Assembly (NCBI RefSeq): GCF_001949145.1
Contig: NW_019091683.1
Span: 22,681 to 79,191 of the forward strand
DNA length: 56,511 nucleotides
Source: Acanthaster planci
Lineage: Eukaryota; Echinodermata; Asteroidea; Valvatida; Acanthasteridae
Direction of reading: 5' to 3'
Below are positions 1 through 11,430 of this stretch, piece after piece. A model generated the notes under the pieces. That model was not told where the DNA came from. It ran no database searches and worked only from the letters and a program-made list of their open reading frames with translations. Position 1 is the first letter of the stretch; the number at the start of each line of letters is the position of its first letter. Made by a program: the position numbers and the translations under genes.

Positions 1-1505
1 GTTTACCGTACTGTATGAACTTGTATAGGGAGAAACTACGAGTAGATTAACATAAAACGCGCTTTCGAAAAAAAAATAGTTCATTTGAAACCGAGTACAG
101 TCTTTCTACATAAATACCATTGAAATTAAGTGAATACTTTGATGAAGCTAGGAAAAATTTACACTTATTTTTCCAGCAATTTTGTTTTAATATTCTTCAC
201 TGTACTGCTATTCAAGTTTGTGCTTTGTTGTCATGTTTATGCAGATAATGATTAATGAAAAAGTATTATTTTAAGTCTTCATTTTCAGCAAGTCTTTGTC
301 TTGTCATAATTCATCTCGAACGTTCACAATAAATACTAAACTTCAACATTCTTCAAGGAACTCGGGTTAAAATACAACTTACAACTGAGTGTCCTATCCA
401 GAAACCTGCAGCTTTAATACTGTAATTGACAGAACTGCGGACAGATATTTCTGTATCTCGTTACCAAAATGTACACATTTGCCACCAATGTAGTACCCTA
501 TGTTACTCTCTCTTCAAATTATACATTTGCAAAATGCAAATGTAGTCCCACAACTGTAATTGAAATATTTATCGCTTGCTGAACAAAGAGGCAAATGTGA
601 AAAATCAAGCATATCTAAATACGCCTGTCTATGACTACGCATATTAACAAATCCATCGTTTTGTAGGAAAACAGTCATAATTCCCTGTGCTCGCTCCCTG
701 ACGCTACTGAACTGAAACATTTTTCTCATTATCAGCAACCCATTGACGTATAAGTGAACTCCAAACTAATAACCTCTATAGTTTACTTATTGAACTGAAC
801 TAACAGGTGCAGAAGTTTCCGCGACAGTTTTAATGTCACAGCTATAGTTCCTGTGTATATAGTGCTATTCTCACCAAACGCACGTAAGTAGAAACACGGA
901 CATTATCATTACGCTAACTGATGAAAATGCAAATCAAAACTAATAGCCATGGCTACGCAGTTTCAGATTCTGCCTTGACTCAATCTAGGCTTAAACACGA
1001 ATATTGCGAGCAGTTTCTTGAGGGATATTCAAGACTCCTTATACTTATTTACAGCTAATGACGAACATTCTTCAAAGCAGTGTCTGGGGAGCTAGATGTG
1101 CGGCAGCCCTTGTAAGCAATTTAAGTCTGCTTTGGGGAGCTCCGTGCATTTTAGCGCGTCAGACGCAATCAACTACACACACTGCAAAACATACAAAATC
1201 TGTCCTAACGAGTTTCGTGAATGGGGGACTGATCTTAATGAATACTTTCTGCGGTTTTAATCTCAGGTGCGAAATCATGGCACTCAACCTCTGGATACAA
1301 TTAAGAATTTAGCTGCCATAAAGTTGAACTTGAGCTACATTTTCTAACTGCTGGCCGCAAAATTAGACAGTGGAATTATTTACATGCTTTTTTCATTATT
1401 TCCTAATATTTCAGTGTACCACTTTTACTGTAAAATGGTTTCAAATTTATGCACCACAAGATTCAGCTCCCTTTACAATTACCCTGCGCCAAAGCCGTTT
1501 CCATT
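1..1505. other. No gene recognised; downstream flank of the SDR7C gene
   Basis: AT-rich sequence with frequent stops in all frames. The short open frames here show no family resemblance. Because the neighbouring dehydrogenase ends at 1506 on the minus strand, part of this stretch is probably its 3' untranslated region. I saw no canonical AATAAA on the minus strand that would fix its end. Confidence 0.5.
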
Positions 1506-4500
1506 TTACTCCATCTTCTTCTCCAGACTGACCATCTCTGCGCTGAGTTCCCACAATCGACGTGCCGAATCATCGTCTTGAGCTAGCTTACTGGTATTGG
1601 CAGGGGCACAGTCACTATAAACAATTGAAAGGTTTGCTGATCAATAGTAATGAGTCTTTAAAGTAAGATGATTATCGCAAGTGTACTTTCTTCAACTTCT
1701 GAGCTTCCACCTATATGAATCAGGTTTGAGCCTTGAGTCAATTATATCTAGAACTGCAGCTAATATAAGTAGCTACAATAGGATAAAGGATGATAAAGGT
1801 TAAGTTTGCTTTCTTTAACTCCTTAGAGATCATCATTGATTCTCCGTTGAGGATGATCGATTCTGTCTTTTTCTTTTAAAACTAAAACAATTAAGAATCC
1901 TTTCATTGCAATAAAAGACTTATTTTCAAATAAATGAAACTTTTTGGGGCAGACGTCATCCCACATCAGAGATACAACCATATGTTTAAATAACAAGATT
2001 AGGTTGACACTGGTAAAGAGTTTCTCTTCATCATGTAGAAGGAAAAGAGAGTTCAGATGAAATTACCTTTCTTGGAGAATATGAATTGTTCTCGTCAAGA
2101 AGGAGGCCCCTACCTGAAATACAGGCCAATTGTGTCGCTCAGCTCTTCCGCCACTGCGCAATAGATGGTCGTCTGAGCTCCTTGCTCGGGGGTTTTCAAC
2201 ATGAACCTTCCGAATGGTGTTGCCATGAACCTGCTAATAATCCTCCAGGGTAAATTCAAAGCATCTAGCATGTAGCGGCTGAGCTCGGTCTCCACATTGC
2301 CAGGGTGCAAAGCATAAGCAGAAACCTCAGTCCCTGTTAGCGGATTTCCATATACTAACGCATTTGTTCTCTTACAAGTTTCAATGGGGTATATATTTAA
2401 TAAAGAAGTTCGTCATTTGTTGATGAAAGGCTGGCACCTGCCCAATCAGTGATAAAAAGGAGGTATTTTTTATAAATATAGTTGCGTGTTTTTTTTTTTC
2501 GTTTTTTTAACACTGGGTGAAAAAACCTTCCTTTTGCATGAACAGCGAACTACTAGTATGAATATCAGCGGCTGATGTCGCAGCAGGAGAGAAACCTTTC
2601 GCTAGTTTGTTTAACCACCCTTACCTTTCAGACGTTTGCTAAGTTCCCTTGTGAAAAGCACGTTAGCAAGCTTGCTCTGCCCGTAGGCGGCGACAGGATC
2701 GTAATTGCTCCTCATGTGGATGTCGTCCCAACACATCTTGCCAAACCACTGATGGCCGATGGAGGAGACGTTAATGATGCGGGCCGGAGCGGAGGATTTG
2801 ATGAGATCCAACAGAAGATTGGTGAGGAGGAAGTGACCCAGATGGTTGACACCGAGCTGCATCTCAAACCCGTCCTCGGTCTTCCACTCAGGACACATCA
2901 TGATTCCTGTAGCAAAACCCAAGCAATGATACGTATGGCCAAATATGAATTTGAATTTTGTTCACATGGCAAGAGTATTTTATTGCTTCTCAAAATCATA
3001 GCTGGGGTGTAAGAGAGCTCCCCATCTCCTGACCCTTATTTGGATTACTAATACAAGCAAAGATCTTGAGCAATTATACAGTAGCCTTGTGATCTCCTGT
3101 CTGGCCTAATGCCCAAATCGTATTCTTTTGCAGAGCATAACCATATCGGACCTCGTCCGATGGAATTTTTTTTTATTGTAGGGTAAGCCTCACCCTGCTC
3201 ACAGCTTCCTATAACAAAACGCAAAAAAGAATGGAAAATGGTTCCATGTCAGTTTCGACCTTTCTTTATGAAACCATTTGAAGCGAGTGAAAACTACTCT
3301 AAAAGAGTACAAATCACTACTACGGAGACTGTTTGTTGAATTGCCATTATAACTAAAAGACTGAAACTTTCACTTTTTTTCGATTGGTTTTACTCTTTTT
3401 GACTAGATTTTTTATAAAGGACTTACCGGTCCTGAGAGTGAATGTTTAACTTGTGCAGTTCGAGAGCATGGAATCAAAGCGTGTTGATTTGGAAAACTTG
3501 TTTGTAAAAGGGACATGGATTTGTCGTCGGACTTAATGTAATGTTTGAATGTCAAACTGCACAGATCTTACTCCGCTTTTAAGGTTGACACAAGTCTGTC
3601 AAGACGGTACAGCGCTTCCAATTAAAACCGATTCAACAACATCTTTCAGCAATATCGAAGACATAGTTTTACGTGGTAAAAGACAAATATACAACACGAC
3701 AACATATCACATGTCGACAGATATTTACCCCAACCGGGGAGAAAAGTTAATACACTTTTAATCAATCGTTGATATCCGTCGGCTTCTTAATTACCAGTTT
3801 ACAAAAAGTGCCTCTATTTTTCTTAACAGATACCGTGGCGTAAGACTAAATTCACTTATGGCAGAATTTCAGGGGGAAGCTGATATTTACCTGCGTTGTT
3901 GATGAGGATATCCAGTCTCGATTCATCTGCTTTGATCTTCTTTGCGCACTCTCTCACAGAGGCCAGGGAAGCCAAGTCCAGCTTGACCACCAGCAGGTTG
4001 TTACTGCCAGTGGTTTTACTAATTTCCACTGCTGCAGCTTCAGCCTTAGCGGTATCTCGACATGCTAGGATCACGCGAGCACCTACAAAATTAGCAAACC
4101 CCCCCAAAAAAACAAACAAACAAACACCCCAACACCCCAAATACCCCCCCAACCAACCAACAAACAAACAACAAAAACACATGCACAGATGGTTATTACA
4201 GTACTTTTCAGCATCGATTGACTTAAAATTCAATGAGAAGCTGTATATACTTCGTCATGGAAAGCGTACTTTTGAAGTATCTCATTTTGTTCGAGTAGAC
4301 AGTTGAACGCATGCTGCCCACGATCATCGACATATATTTCAAAAAAGTCTAAAACCACGATGACCACGATATCGAAAGAGATGTGTCGATTTCGAAAGTG
4401 TTCCAAAGATGTTTGCTCCCTCAAAATAGGTATGTTTTGAAAATTCGAATATTTGATCAATTATCGATTAAACCTTTTCCGATGGGAATATTCCTAGGTG

Positions 4501-5048
4501 CAATACAATGAAAGAATAATTTAAAACTGATGGTTTTTATTACTAATTCGTAGTTACGATTTCAACTTTACGATCCTACTCTGGATAATTGTTCAACAGA
4601 GCAACAGGTATTTGAAGCATTGAAGCATTGCCGTGTAATTTGATTTTAATAAAAACTGTTTGATTATTCAATCTGATTCAGTTCTCCTCAAATGAAGTGA
4701 TAAGTAATGAACATAGAAGTGAAAACTCACTCCTGTGTTCTGGAAAAAGTGATGCGGGAAGCTCCTATAATGATTTACATGTAATATATAATATTTAATC
4801 TGACAGAGCCCTGGGATGAGGTGCACGTGTAATATATTTGATTATTTGATCCAATTCAGCCGGTTCCTACCTCTTCTAGCCAGATCACGAGCCGTCTCCT
4901 TGCCTATACCAGTGTTTGCGCCTGTGACCAGGACCGTCTTTCCAATCAGACGAGCTTTGCTGTGGCAACGCCCGCCCTCAATATATTTCCGCAAGAGCCT
5001 CAATCCCCCTGCAAAAACTGTAACAGAAAAGTACCAGAGTACACACAT
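1506..5048 (-). CDS. Retinol dehydrogenase 11/12/13/14-like short-chain dehydrogenase (SDR7C), five exons
   Basis: Family role: microsomal or mitochondrial NADP(H)-dependent reduction of retinal and other aldehydes. Exons read on the minus strand: 5048-4871, 4082-3891, 2906-2625, 2333-2114, 1614-1506. All internal borders are GT/AG, with phases 1,1,1,2, and the join gives 326 codons plus TAA, matching the 316-336 aa usual for RDH11-14. Visible motifs: a short hydrophobic N-terminus, TGANTGIG at residues 42-49 (cofactor loop), CRD at 67-69 (Arg typical of NADP preference), NNAG at 121-124, Ser in NVSS at 169-172, and catalytic Tyr198/Lys202 in YGQSK. The family signature YFSDC is created exactly at the last splice junction, which validates that intron. 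The start is uncertain: the ATG at 5048 keeps frame and gives the expected length, but its Kozak context is weak. A possible acceptor (tttttgcag, just before 5008) could instead join an unseen 5' exon. No stop or frameshift, so it looks functional. Confidence 0.93.
4099..4150 (-). other. G-rich tract, potential G-quadruplex in intron 1 of the SDR7C gene
   Basis: The plus strand has C runs at 4099-4105 (7), 4127-4130 (4), 4135-4138 (4) and 4144-4150 (7), embedded in AAAC/AACC simple repeats to about 4175. On the coding (minus) strand these are G tracts with loops of 5, 4 and 21 nt. Splitting the first G7 run gives a canonical four-tract motif. It lies 17-68 nt upstream of the exon 2 acceptor. 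Confidence 0.6.
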
Positions 5049-7267
5049 TTACAGCTTTGTTCCTATGATTCTAAGGTATAAAAAAACGCCGTTTTTGTTT
5101 TATTCATTTTTGCCTGTTTTGCCTATTGGTTTCTTTCGGTGTTTAAAATCACAGTTTGGCCCGGTAACACATGCCCTACGAGCTACTGCAGTAGAGTAAA
5201 ATATAGACTCTATCAAAACCCAGGCATTCTCCGTATGAGTCTCGACAAGCTTATCAAACAACCAGCAATGAGTAAAAAGGTTAATATAGTGCACCGTCCC
5301 ACGTGTCATTCTGGATGATTTGCATGTGAAGGGAGCATGAACTCTTGCCTTGGCCATAACGCTTGTTTGGGGAATACGGCAACACAATAGACGGGGTGCA
5401 CTTTGCTCGGGTCAACTGTTTCGTATTTTAAGTTCATTCACTTCAAATTCAGTCATAGTCTTGTATCTATCACCCATCAAAGAGGCTAATGGTGCACTAC
5501 CTTCTTTATGGACTCCATACGGAGTGTAATTATCCCGTTGTATGACAAGTGTACACTGTAAATTATTCTCCATTCGTTGCCTTCCCCCATTTCAGCCAAA
5601 GTAACGAATTTAATGATAACCACTGAGCCTACACTGCGACATTCAACGACCCCAGGAACAGAAATCTATGAGCATTTATATTATCACGAACAGCTAAAAA
5701 TAACATACAGTGATGCACTTTCCTATTAGTCGCTGCGAATAATAGCTTATCGTTGCTCATTATATATACACTTGTACATACATTTGTTTGAATGAATATT
5801 GATAAATGCATAAACAAATAATATACGTAAAATGTGCAGGTGGTGCAAGATGACTTCGAGGCGTTGTGAAGATTCAGGGCTGAGCTTGAAGGGAGGGAAA
5901 TAGACTATGTGGGATGAGGAAGGAGAGAATAAATCCAAAGGAAAGCCGAGCAGAGGGGAATGATTCTGAAAAGGACAAGTAATTTCAAAATGTCTATAGT
6001 GTATTCGTCTGTAAACATTTTATAGAGAAGTAAACAGGGAAATGCACTTGAGCTTTAACAACTCCAGTGCCTAACGGCTGCGATGGAATTAATACTCACA
6101 TGCTACTTATAGCTACACATTGAACATACCAACTAAGACAACCACGACAAAAAATAGATCCATCGTCCGTGAAAGTGTCGGAATAAACCACCGGCCAAAG
6201 TGGAAATGTGTCTCGATCGTCAAGGGCAAACACTCTTGCCAGGCAAGGGTGCCTGAATGACAAAGCAGAATTGCTGTGTTGTTTAGATAACCGGTAAACC
6301 TTGACTCTTTGTGTTCGGATAACCTCTGACATTATGCGGGTCGAACGCTGCCATGATGTCCCGGGTACATTTTCGGTTAAACACGCGCACACCACCACCA
6401 TGGCCAATACGTCTCTGGTTCACGTGTACTTTCATCACGACAAAAGTTGTGTGAAGCCTGCAGCTGCAGTATTCAGATGTATGGTGTGCAAAATTGACAT
6501 TTCCTCCGAAATTTCTGTTTTTGTTTTTGGGGGTTTTTTTTTGGTTGTTTTTGTTTTCTTAAATAGAGATACCTGTAAGAAAAAATAAGATGTCCCAATT
6601 ATTATAAAGTACAGAAATAAAATTATCACGGGAAAAATCTTTATACTTTGGATGTCTAGAAAAAGATAAATCTCTTTTGTGAGATTAAATGTCAACTCAT
6701 ACAAACATGCGTTAGATAATAAAGTGATAAACACACCTTTACACAAACGAAATATCGTTGATCAATTAACCTTAATTTTAATAATAGCTGCAAGGTCGAT
6801 CCTGAGCTCAGGGGCCGTCAAGGTGTAGTTTCTGCGGTTGGCACAAGGTGGTGATCAGTCCAGTTTAACCCTTTCACTTATAAATTTAAGGTTGTACGCA
6901 TGTGCATAACGCGCGTGTGGGCGGAAGTGATGAACGTGCGCCTCATGGCCCTCTTGTGCACGTACTGTTGTGATCGGGTTGGTACATTCCAGCGTAAAAA
7001 TGTACGATGCCACAGATAGGAAACGACTGAAAAAAGGCTGATTTCGTTAGTTTAGCCACCGCAACCATGGACATGACCCCAGTTTTATTCGCAAGAAGAA
7101 AGATAGTACAATCGCAAATGCTTCTGGAAGCAATCGCCACCACTGCATATCTACATTTACCCGCTGCTGTTTAACAAAGGAAATCAGTTTTGAAAGGCTA
7201 GCTGACTCAAAATTGGAAGACTGTCGAACCAACTCGCGTTCTCAAAGATCTACTCATTTCTAAAGCC
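5049..7267. other. No gene recognised
   Basis: Intergenic-looking sequence upstream of the SDR7C gene. Open frames are short, overlap on both strands and show no domain. An unseen first exon or promoter of the SDR7C gene could lie here; I could not identify one. Confidence 0.5.
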
Positions 7268-7451
7268 TATATAAGGGCTGAGACCCGGTTTCAAGCCCCT
7301 TGATACTGCAATGAAACACATTGATGACGACCGTGTCCAAGAACATGCCTTTGCTGAACATGTCCGTCGCCTTACAGTTTTTAATATTGTTGCGTTCCCT
7401 AAATATCAAGTCGATGGTAGCATGGACTTTATTAGTGTCTACGGGATGTGA
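7268..7451 (+). promoter_or_regulatory. TATA-box-like element followed by a 46-codon ORF
   Basis: TATATAAG lies at 7268-7275 in a locally GC-richer context. The first ATG is at 7311 and opens a 46-codon frame that ends with TGA at 7449-7451. The peptide begins MKHIDDDRVQEHAFAEHVRR and has a coding-like composition, but I do not recognise it. It could be the start of a small gene or a transposable-element promoter with a truncated ORF. Evidence is motif spacing only. Confidence 0.25.
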
Positions 7452-7526
7452 TATTTGGGGTCAACAATTTATTAAAAGGTGGACGTGAAACAAGGGGTTT
7501 GGGTGACAGTCAAAGTGTATGGTTAG

Positions 7527-8075
7527 TTTATTGCTCTCACTTCTCTTCATCAAAGTTCAATGTGGGTTTGAAGAAGGTGTAGCTTAACATAATACAGCAC
7601 ACGAAAGGCAAAGTTATAGAGAGGCGAAGTTGTAGACTAGCAAGGGCTGGACGGTGCCAGCGCCGGTATGTAACGACCACACTGCTGTTCAGACCGCAAC
7701 GTGTTGAGCGCAATGATATGATCGCCGCACTGTGCACCATTGGCTCAGCGTAGAGACGGGGAGGACTGGGCTAGTTAGCAGGACAAGAGTAGCGAGGGAC
7801 ACGGGGGTGTCTCGCCTGGCAATCGGTTCGGACGTAGCGGTGACGGGCCGCTACGACTCTCACTAGCACCCTGGGCTAATTCGTACCGCTCTCGGTCCAA
7901 GCTAAGCTAGCTGGTCATTCATATGGTTACATTTCTTCGCCTTAAAAATGGTTACTATCGCACTTCTCTCGGAAAGGGTCCAACCGCCGCACCACGTTAG
8001 GTTACGCTCTGGCAACAAGGGTTTGGTCAGCCGCACCTGACCGACGAGCTAAGGAAAATCTGCTCTATTTATAGG
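7527..8075 (-). other. LTR-like or compact transcription unit (TATA ... 67-codon ORF ... AATAAA)
   Basis: On the minus strand CCTATAAATAGA (8075-8066) is followed by an unusually GC-rich block (about 8050-7640). A 67-codon frame follows (7740 to TGA at 7537), with AATAAA at 7532-7527 directly behind its stop. A TATA box and polyadenylation signal bracketing a GC-rich block is the layout of a solo LTR; it could also be a tiny intronless gene. No paired LTR, primer-binding site or target duplication was found, so the call is tentative. Confidence 0.25.
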
Positions 8076-9239
8076 ATTCTAGAGGCTTCGGAATTAATAA
8101 AATATGAGCGTCGGTGAACAGCTCAACCAATGAAAATCTTCCATCTCAAAGGGTCACATGACTTCCAGCTAGAGTCGCGTGCAAGAATCTAAGTGTCGTG
8201 TGTAAAAAGATAAAAATACAGGATAAAAAGTCACGTGTACAAAGTGTGGAGCCGTTTGCTTAAAAGTGCTTGCCCGGTCATCTGTGACGAATGATTGACA
8301 GTTACAAAGTCAGAGGTTTCTGAACATTAGCATTTCAGGGAATCTTACCACGCCCAACCACGCAGCCACGTGGAGAGGAATTTCGACATGCCAAAACTGA
8401 GCAGAGAAAACACAAGGATAAAGGAGTGAAGGAACACGCGATCACGCCAGAGTATAGCATGAATAACTTAATACAAAATTAGCCTCTCTGCTACATGTCC
8501 ATAATGCATAGCTGAGCGAAATAATAAGAGACCCTGAGAAATGCAAGGACCCAGAACGAGTGAAACTAGGGGGCGCCAGAATTCAAAGATTTGCGGGTGT
8601 GCAACAATATCATTCAATATTTGTGAAGCCACGGATGTGAAGTAATTATCCCTAGATGTCGTTGCAGCACATGACTTGACAAACTATCAATTTTCGAATA
8701 GCCCATACTCCTGAGTGCATAGTGACACTGGTACTAGGCCATAATTGGGCACATAAATTCAAAATGACATTTGCTATTATAGGATACCGAATTGTAGCAT
8801 CACCCTGGGTTTGCATCGTGGTACATGTATATTAAAATAAGAGTTCTGCATATTTAATTATTTCGATCAATTTCTCCTCAAATGATTGACAGGACAACTG
8901 CTTGTATCCCATCTCACTCTGCCATGCAGGCATTTCAAGAACAGTTGAGTTACGGATGTTGAGTAAAGTTAGTGTACCAAGAGCCCTTAGAAATGATGCA
9001 AATGTCCCATGAGGTCAGGCCCTGGAGTTATCTTGGACATTTTTGGAGTTGCCTTCACGTCAGTGAATGTGTTTTCATCTCCCTTTTAACATGATTATTA
9101 TCATGTGTTTTAAACAGTTTCATAATTATTGGCAAATGCACTGTGGTATTGCTATTATTTTCCTAACATGGCTCATGTCAGTGTTTGTTCACATGCATGA
9201 ACACGTTTGTTGAGTTTTACAGCTGTTGAAATGCACAAA
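8076..9239. other. No gene recognised; one CTCF-like motif
   Basis: No supported coding sequence. ACTAGGGGGCGCCAG at 8565-8579 resembles the core of the bilaterian CTCF motif, and a similar sequence recurs at 10934-10948. This is a motif resemblance only. Confidence 0.4.
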
Positions 9240-10045
9240 TACAGAATTGTGTCTATCCCCTTTGAGCAACTGCACTTCTGAGAGGGAACACATTTTTATT
9301 TGACTTGGAGATTGTAACAGAGTCTAAGTATCTTGGGACCTTCATGTACGAAAATTTAAAATGGAACAGAAAGATTAAGCATATTTGATGTACAGCTAAT
9401 CAAAAATTGTACTTTTTACGTCAAACTCAAATCTTTTCAGGTTGACCGGGATATCCTGTACCTGTTCCATGAAAGTGTGAACCAGTCAGTTATTCATTTT
9501 CCATTATCATTGTTAGATTTAGTTAACTGTCTGACAAATGGTAATTTGAAAAAACTAAAGAGGATGACCAGAACTGCCAGTAAAGTTATTGGTATTGATG
9601 TGAGAGAGTTATGTGACATCTATGAAAAGGCCCTGTTAGCCAAATTTGACATGATTTGTGCAGATCAATCGAATCCTTTATTTTTTGAGATTCTGTGAAG
9701 CAGGTCTGGGAGAATTGTGGTACCTCTTACACGTACCAACTGTTTTAAATTTTTAATTTTAACATATGCAATCCGTGCTTTTTAACACAAATTTTACTAA
9801 TTTTTGGAGGTCTTTACTGGTTGGATACTTTGTAGTTGTTACTGAGCTGAGTCTCACTTATGTCTAAATGCATGTTTTTATTTTTCTTAAAGTTGTACAT
9901 GTAATTGTTGTAATTTACATTTTTAATTTATGTTTTCCTTTTTAGGAATATATACGTATACTTTTTACTATATGTAATGATTATAAAATGACTGGCTGGG
10001 TAGCGGAATTTCACGTCTTATATGAGATGAATAAAATTAATGAAT
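9240..10045 (+). mobile_element. Decayed non-LTR retrotransposon (LINE), 3' end
   Basis: Conceptual translation, interrupted by stops and frame changes, shows the C-terminal part of a LINE polyprotein: a SKYLGTFMYENLKW-type block near 9325-9365, KLYFLRQTQIF near 9405-9437, then LKKLKRMTRTASKVIGIDVR and YEKALLAKFD at 9545-9650. An AT-rich 3' tail follows and ends in TGAA-type short repeats (about 10025-10050), as many LINEs do. The upstream reverse-transcriptase core is absent, so this is a 5'-truncated dead copy. Confidence 0.75.
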
Positions 10046-10528
10046 GAATAATGAATGCAACAACATTGCAAGGAATTACACGCAATTACATTGTACATGA
10101 AAAAAATCGTAGATGGAAAGACATCAATGTGTTATTACAATGCAATTGTTTCTTAAAATTAACAACATTAGACAGAGTAGCACAGATAAGCTGGAGGTTG
10201 CAGTCAAGGATGAGCGCTTCTTCTTTCCCTCCAGTCCTTGAAGGTATGCGGATCGTTTGAGGTTTCTAAGACTTCTGAGTCAAACGAGTGGAACAGGCAA
10301 AGTGGAGCATAATTAGTCGGGGTAGCAAATGTTACAGTACCTAAAAACTAGAAATATGCCGATTACTTGAGATTCTTCATTTCTTCCTTTGTTCTCATTA
10401 GTCTATGAAGAAATCGAAAATCATTGGATACGCCTAGTTTAGCATTTAGCTTTTATGTGAGAAAACGTACGATGTGAGCATCATAGTGGTGCCCTACAAG
10501 TAACTGTTTATAGATTTTCTGCTCCAAG

Positions 10529-10831
10529 GTGTCAAAGAGCACAGAGAAAACAAATATCTTTGAACCCCGACATGAAAGTCAGTGCAACCCCACTCTAGAT
10601 GAAAGCACAGCTGCTGTTTACAACATCCTCCAAGTGTTCCCCAATTATGGTCTCAGCAATCCCTGGGGACTGCATGCCTCTGCACCAGATTTTGTCAGTG
10701 AAGTTGAAGTGGCATATCCAGATGCTAGCAGCTTAGTTATAGTTCCAGGTACAACCATCTTAGTAAAAGATGATCATTTTGGTTCCAGAAGTGTTGCCAA
10801 TCTTCATTCTAGTTGCATAGAGTCAGGATGA
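10529..10831 (+). CDS. Hypothetical 100-codon ORF
   Basis: Open frame of 100 codons with coding-like composition (for example SNPWGLHASAPDFVSEVEVA). I do not recognise the family; there is no signal peptide, membrane segment or cysteine pattern. It could be an exon or a transposon remnant; no splice partners or homologous neighbours were found. Flanking bases 10046-10528 and 10832-11164 hold nothing else recognised except the CTCF-like motif at 10934-10948. Confidence 0.2.
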   Translation: MSKSTEKTNIFEPRHESQCNPTLDESTAAVYNILQVFPNYGLSNPWGLHASAPDFVSEVEVAYPDASSLVIVPGTTILVKDDHFGSRSVANLHSSCIESG

Positions 10832-11164
10832 CTAAAAGCCAGGGATGTGTTTAGCTATGATCTTTGGTGAGGAGTGGTCTGCTGCACACCTGTAAATCTT
10901 GATGCATGTTTTGTATATATGAGTGCAAAGAAACACTAGGGGGCGGCCGCAGCCCTTCTTTGAAATTGTAGATCTATATAATTAATAAATGGTCAATGGT
11001 CTCCAGGAGAATATGGGTTGAAAACATCGTCATTATTTTTTGATTTTCGTCCAGGGAAAATAATCCCGCCAAGATTACTAACATCAATTTCACCTGAGAC
11101 GATCTAAGAGGTAAAAGAAATGACCAGGAAACAATACAAGCATTGGGAAGTACTGCAAGTTGCA

Positions 11165-11430
11165 GTCTGACGTCTTCAAACTTGAAAACTCAATTATATT
11201 TGACAAGAATTCGTAATTTTATATAATGCTGTATTTTACATTTAGGTCCCACAATAACAAACAACAGTAACGCTCCGCTCTGACTGAATTTGTAAAACGT
11301 ACACATGTACAGGGTATTAAACTGCCGTAAAACATCCGTTCAATTAATTTTAAAAATTCTGCCAGAGGACAAACCATATATATGTACTGGGTAACCGACG
11401 TAAAACACTCTAGTTCAAAGGAATAAAAAT
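11165..11430 (+). repeat. Dispersed repeat, left copy of an inverted pair
   Basis: This roughly 265-bp block starts CTGACGTC and contains ATGCTGTATTTTA and TAACGCTCCGCTCTG. It ends with two internal near-repeats of a GTACNNGGTAA...CGTAAAACA...GTTCAA unit. The reverse complement of 13895-14130 follows the same order of landmarks. The CTGACGTC ends both face outward, so the two copies could be long terminal inverted repeats around about 2.5 kb. Confidence 0.7.
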
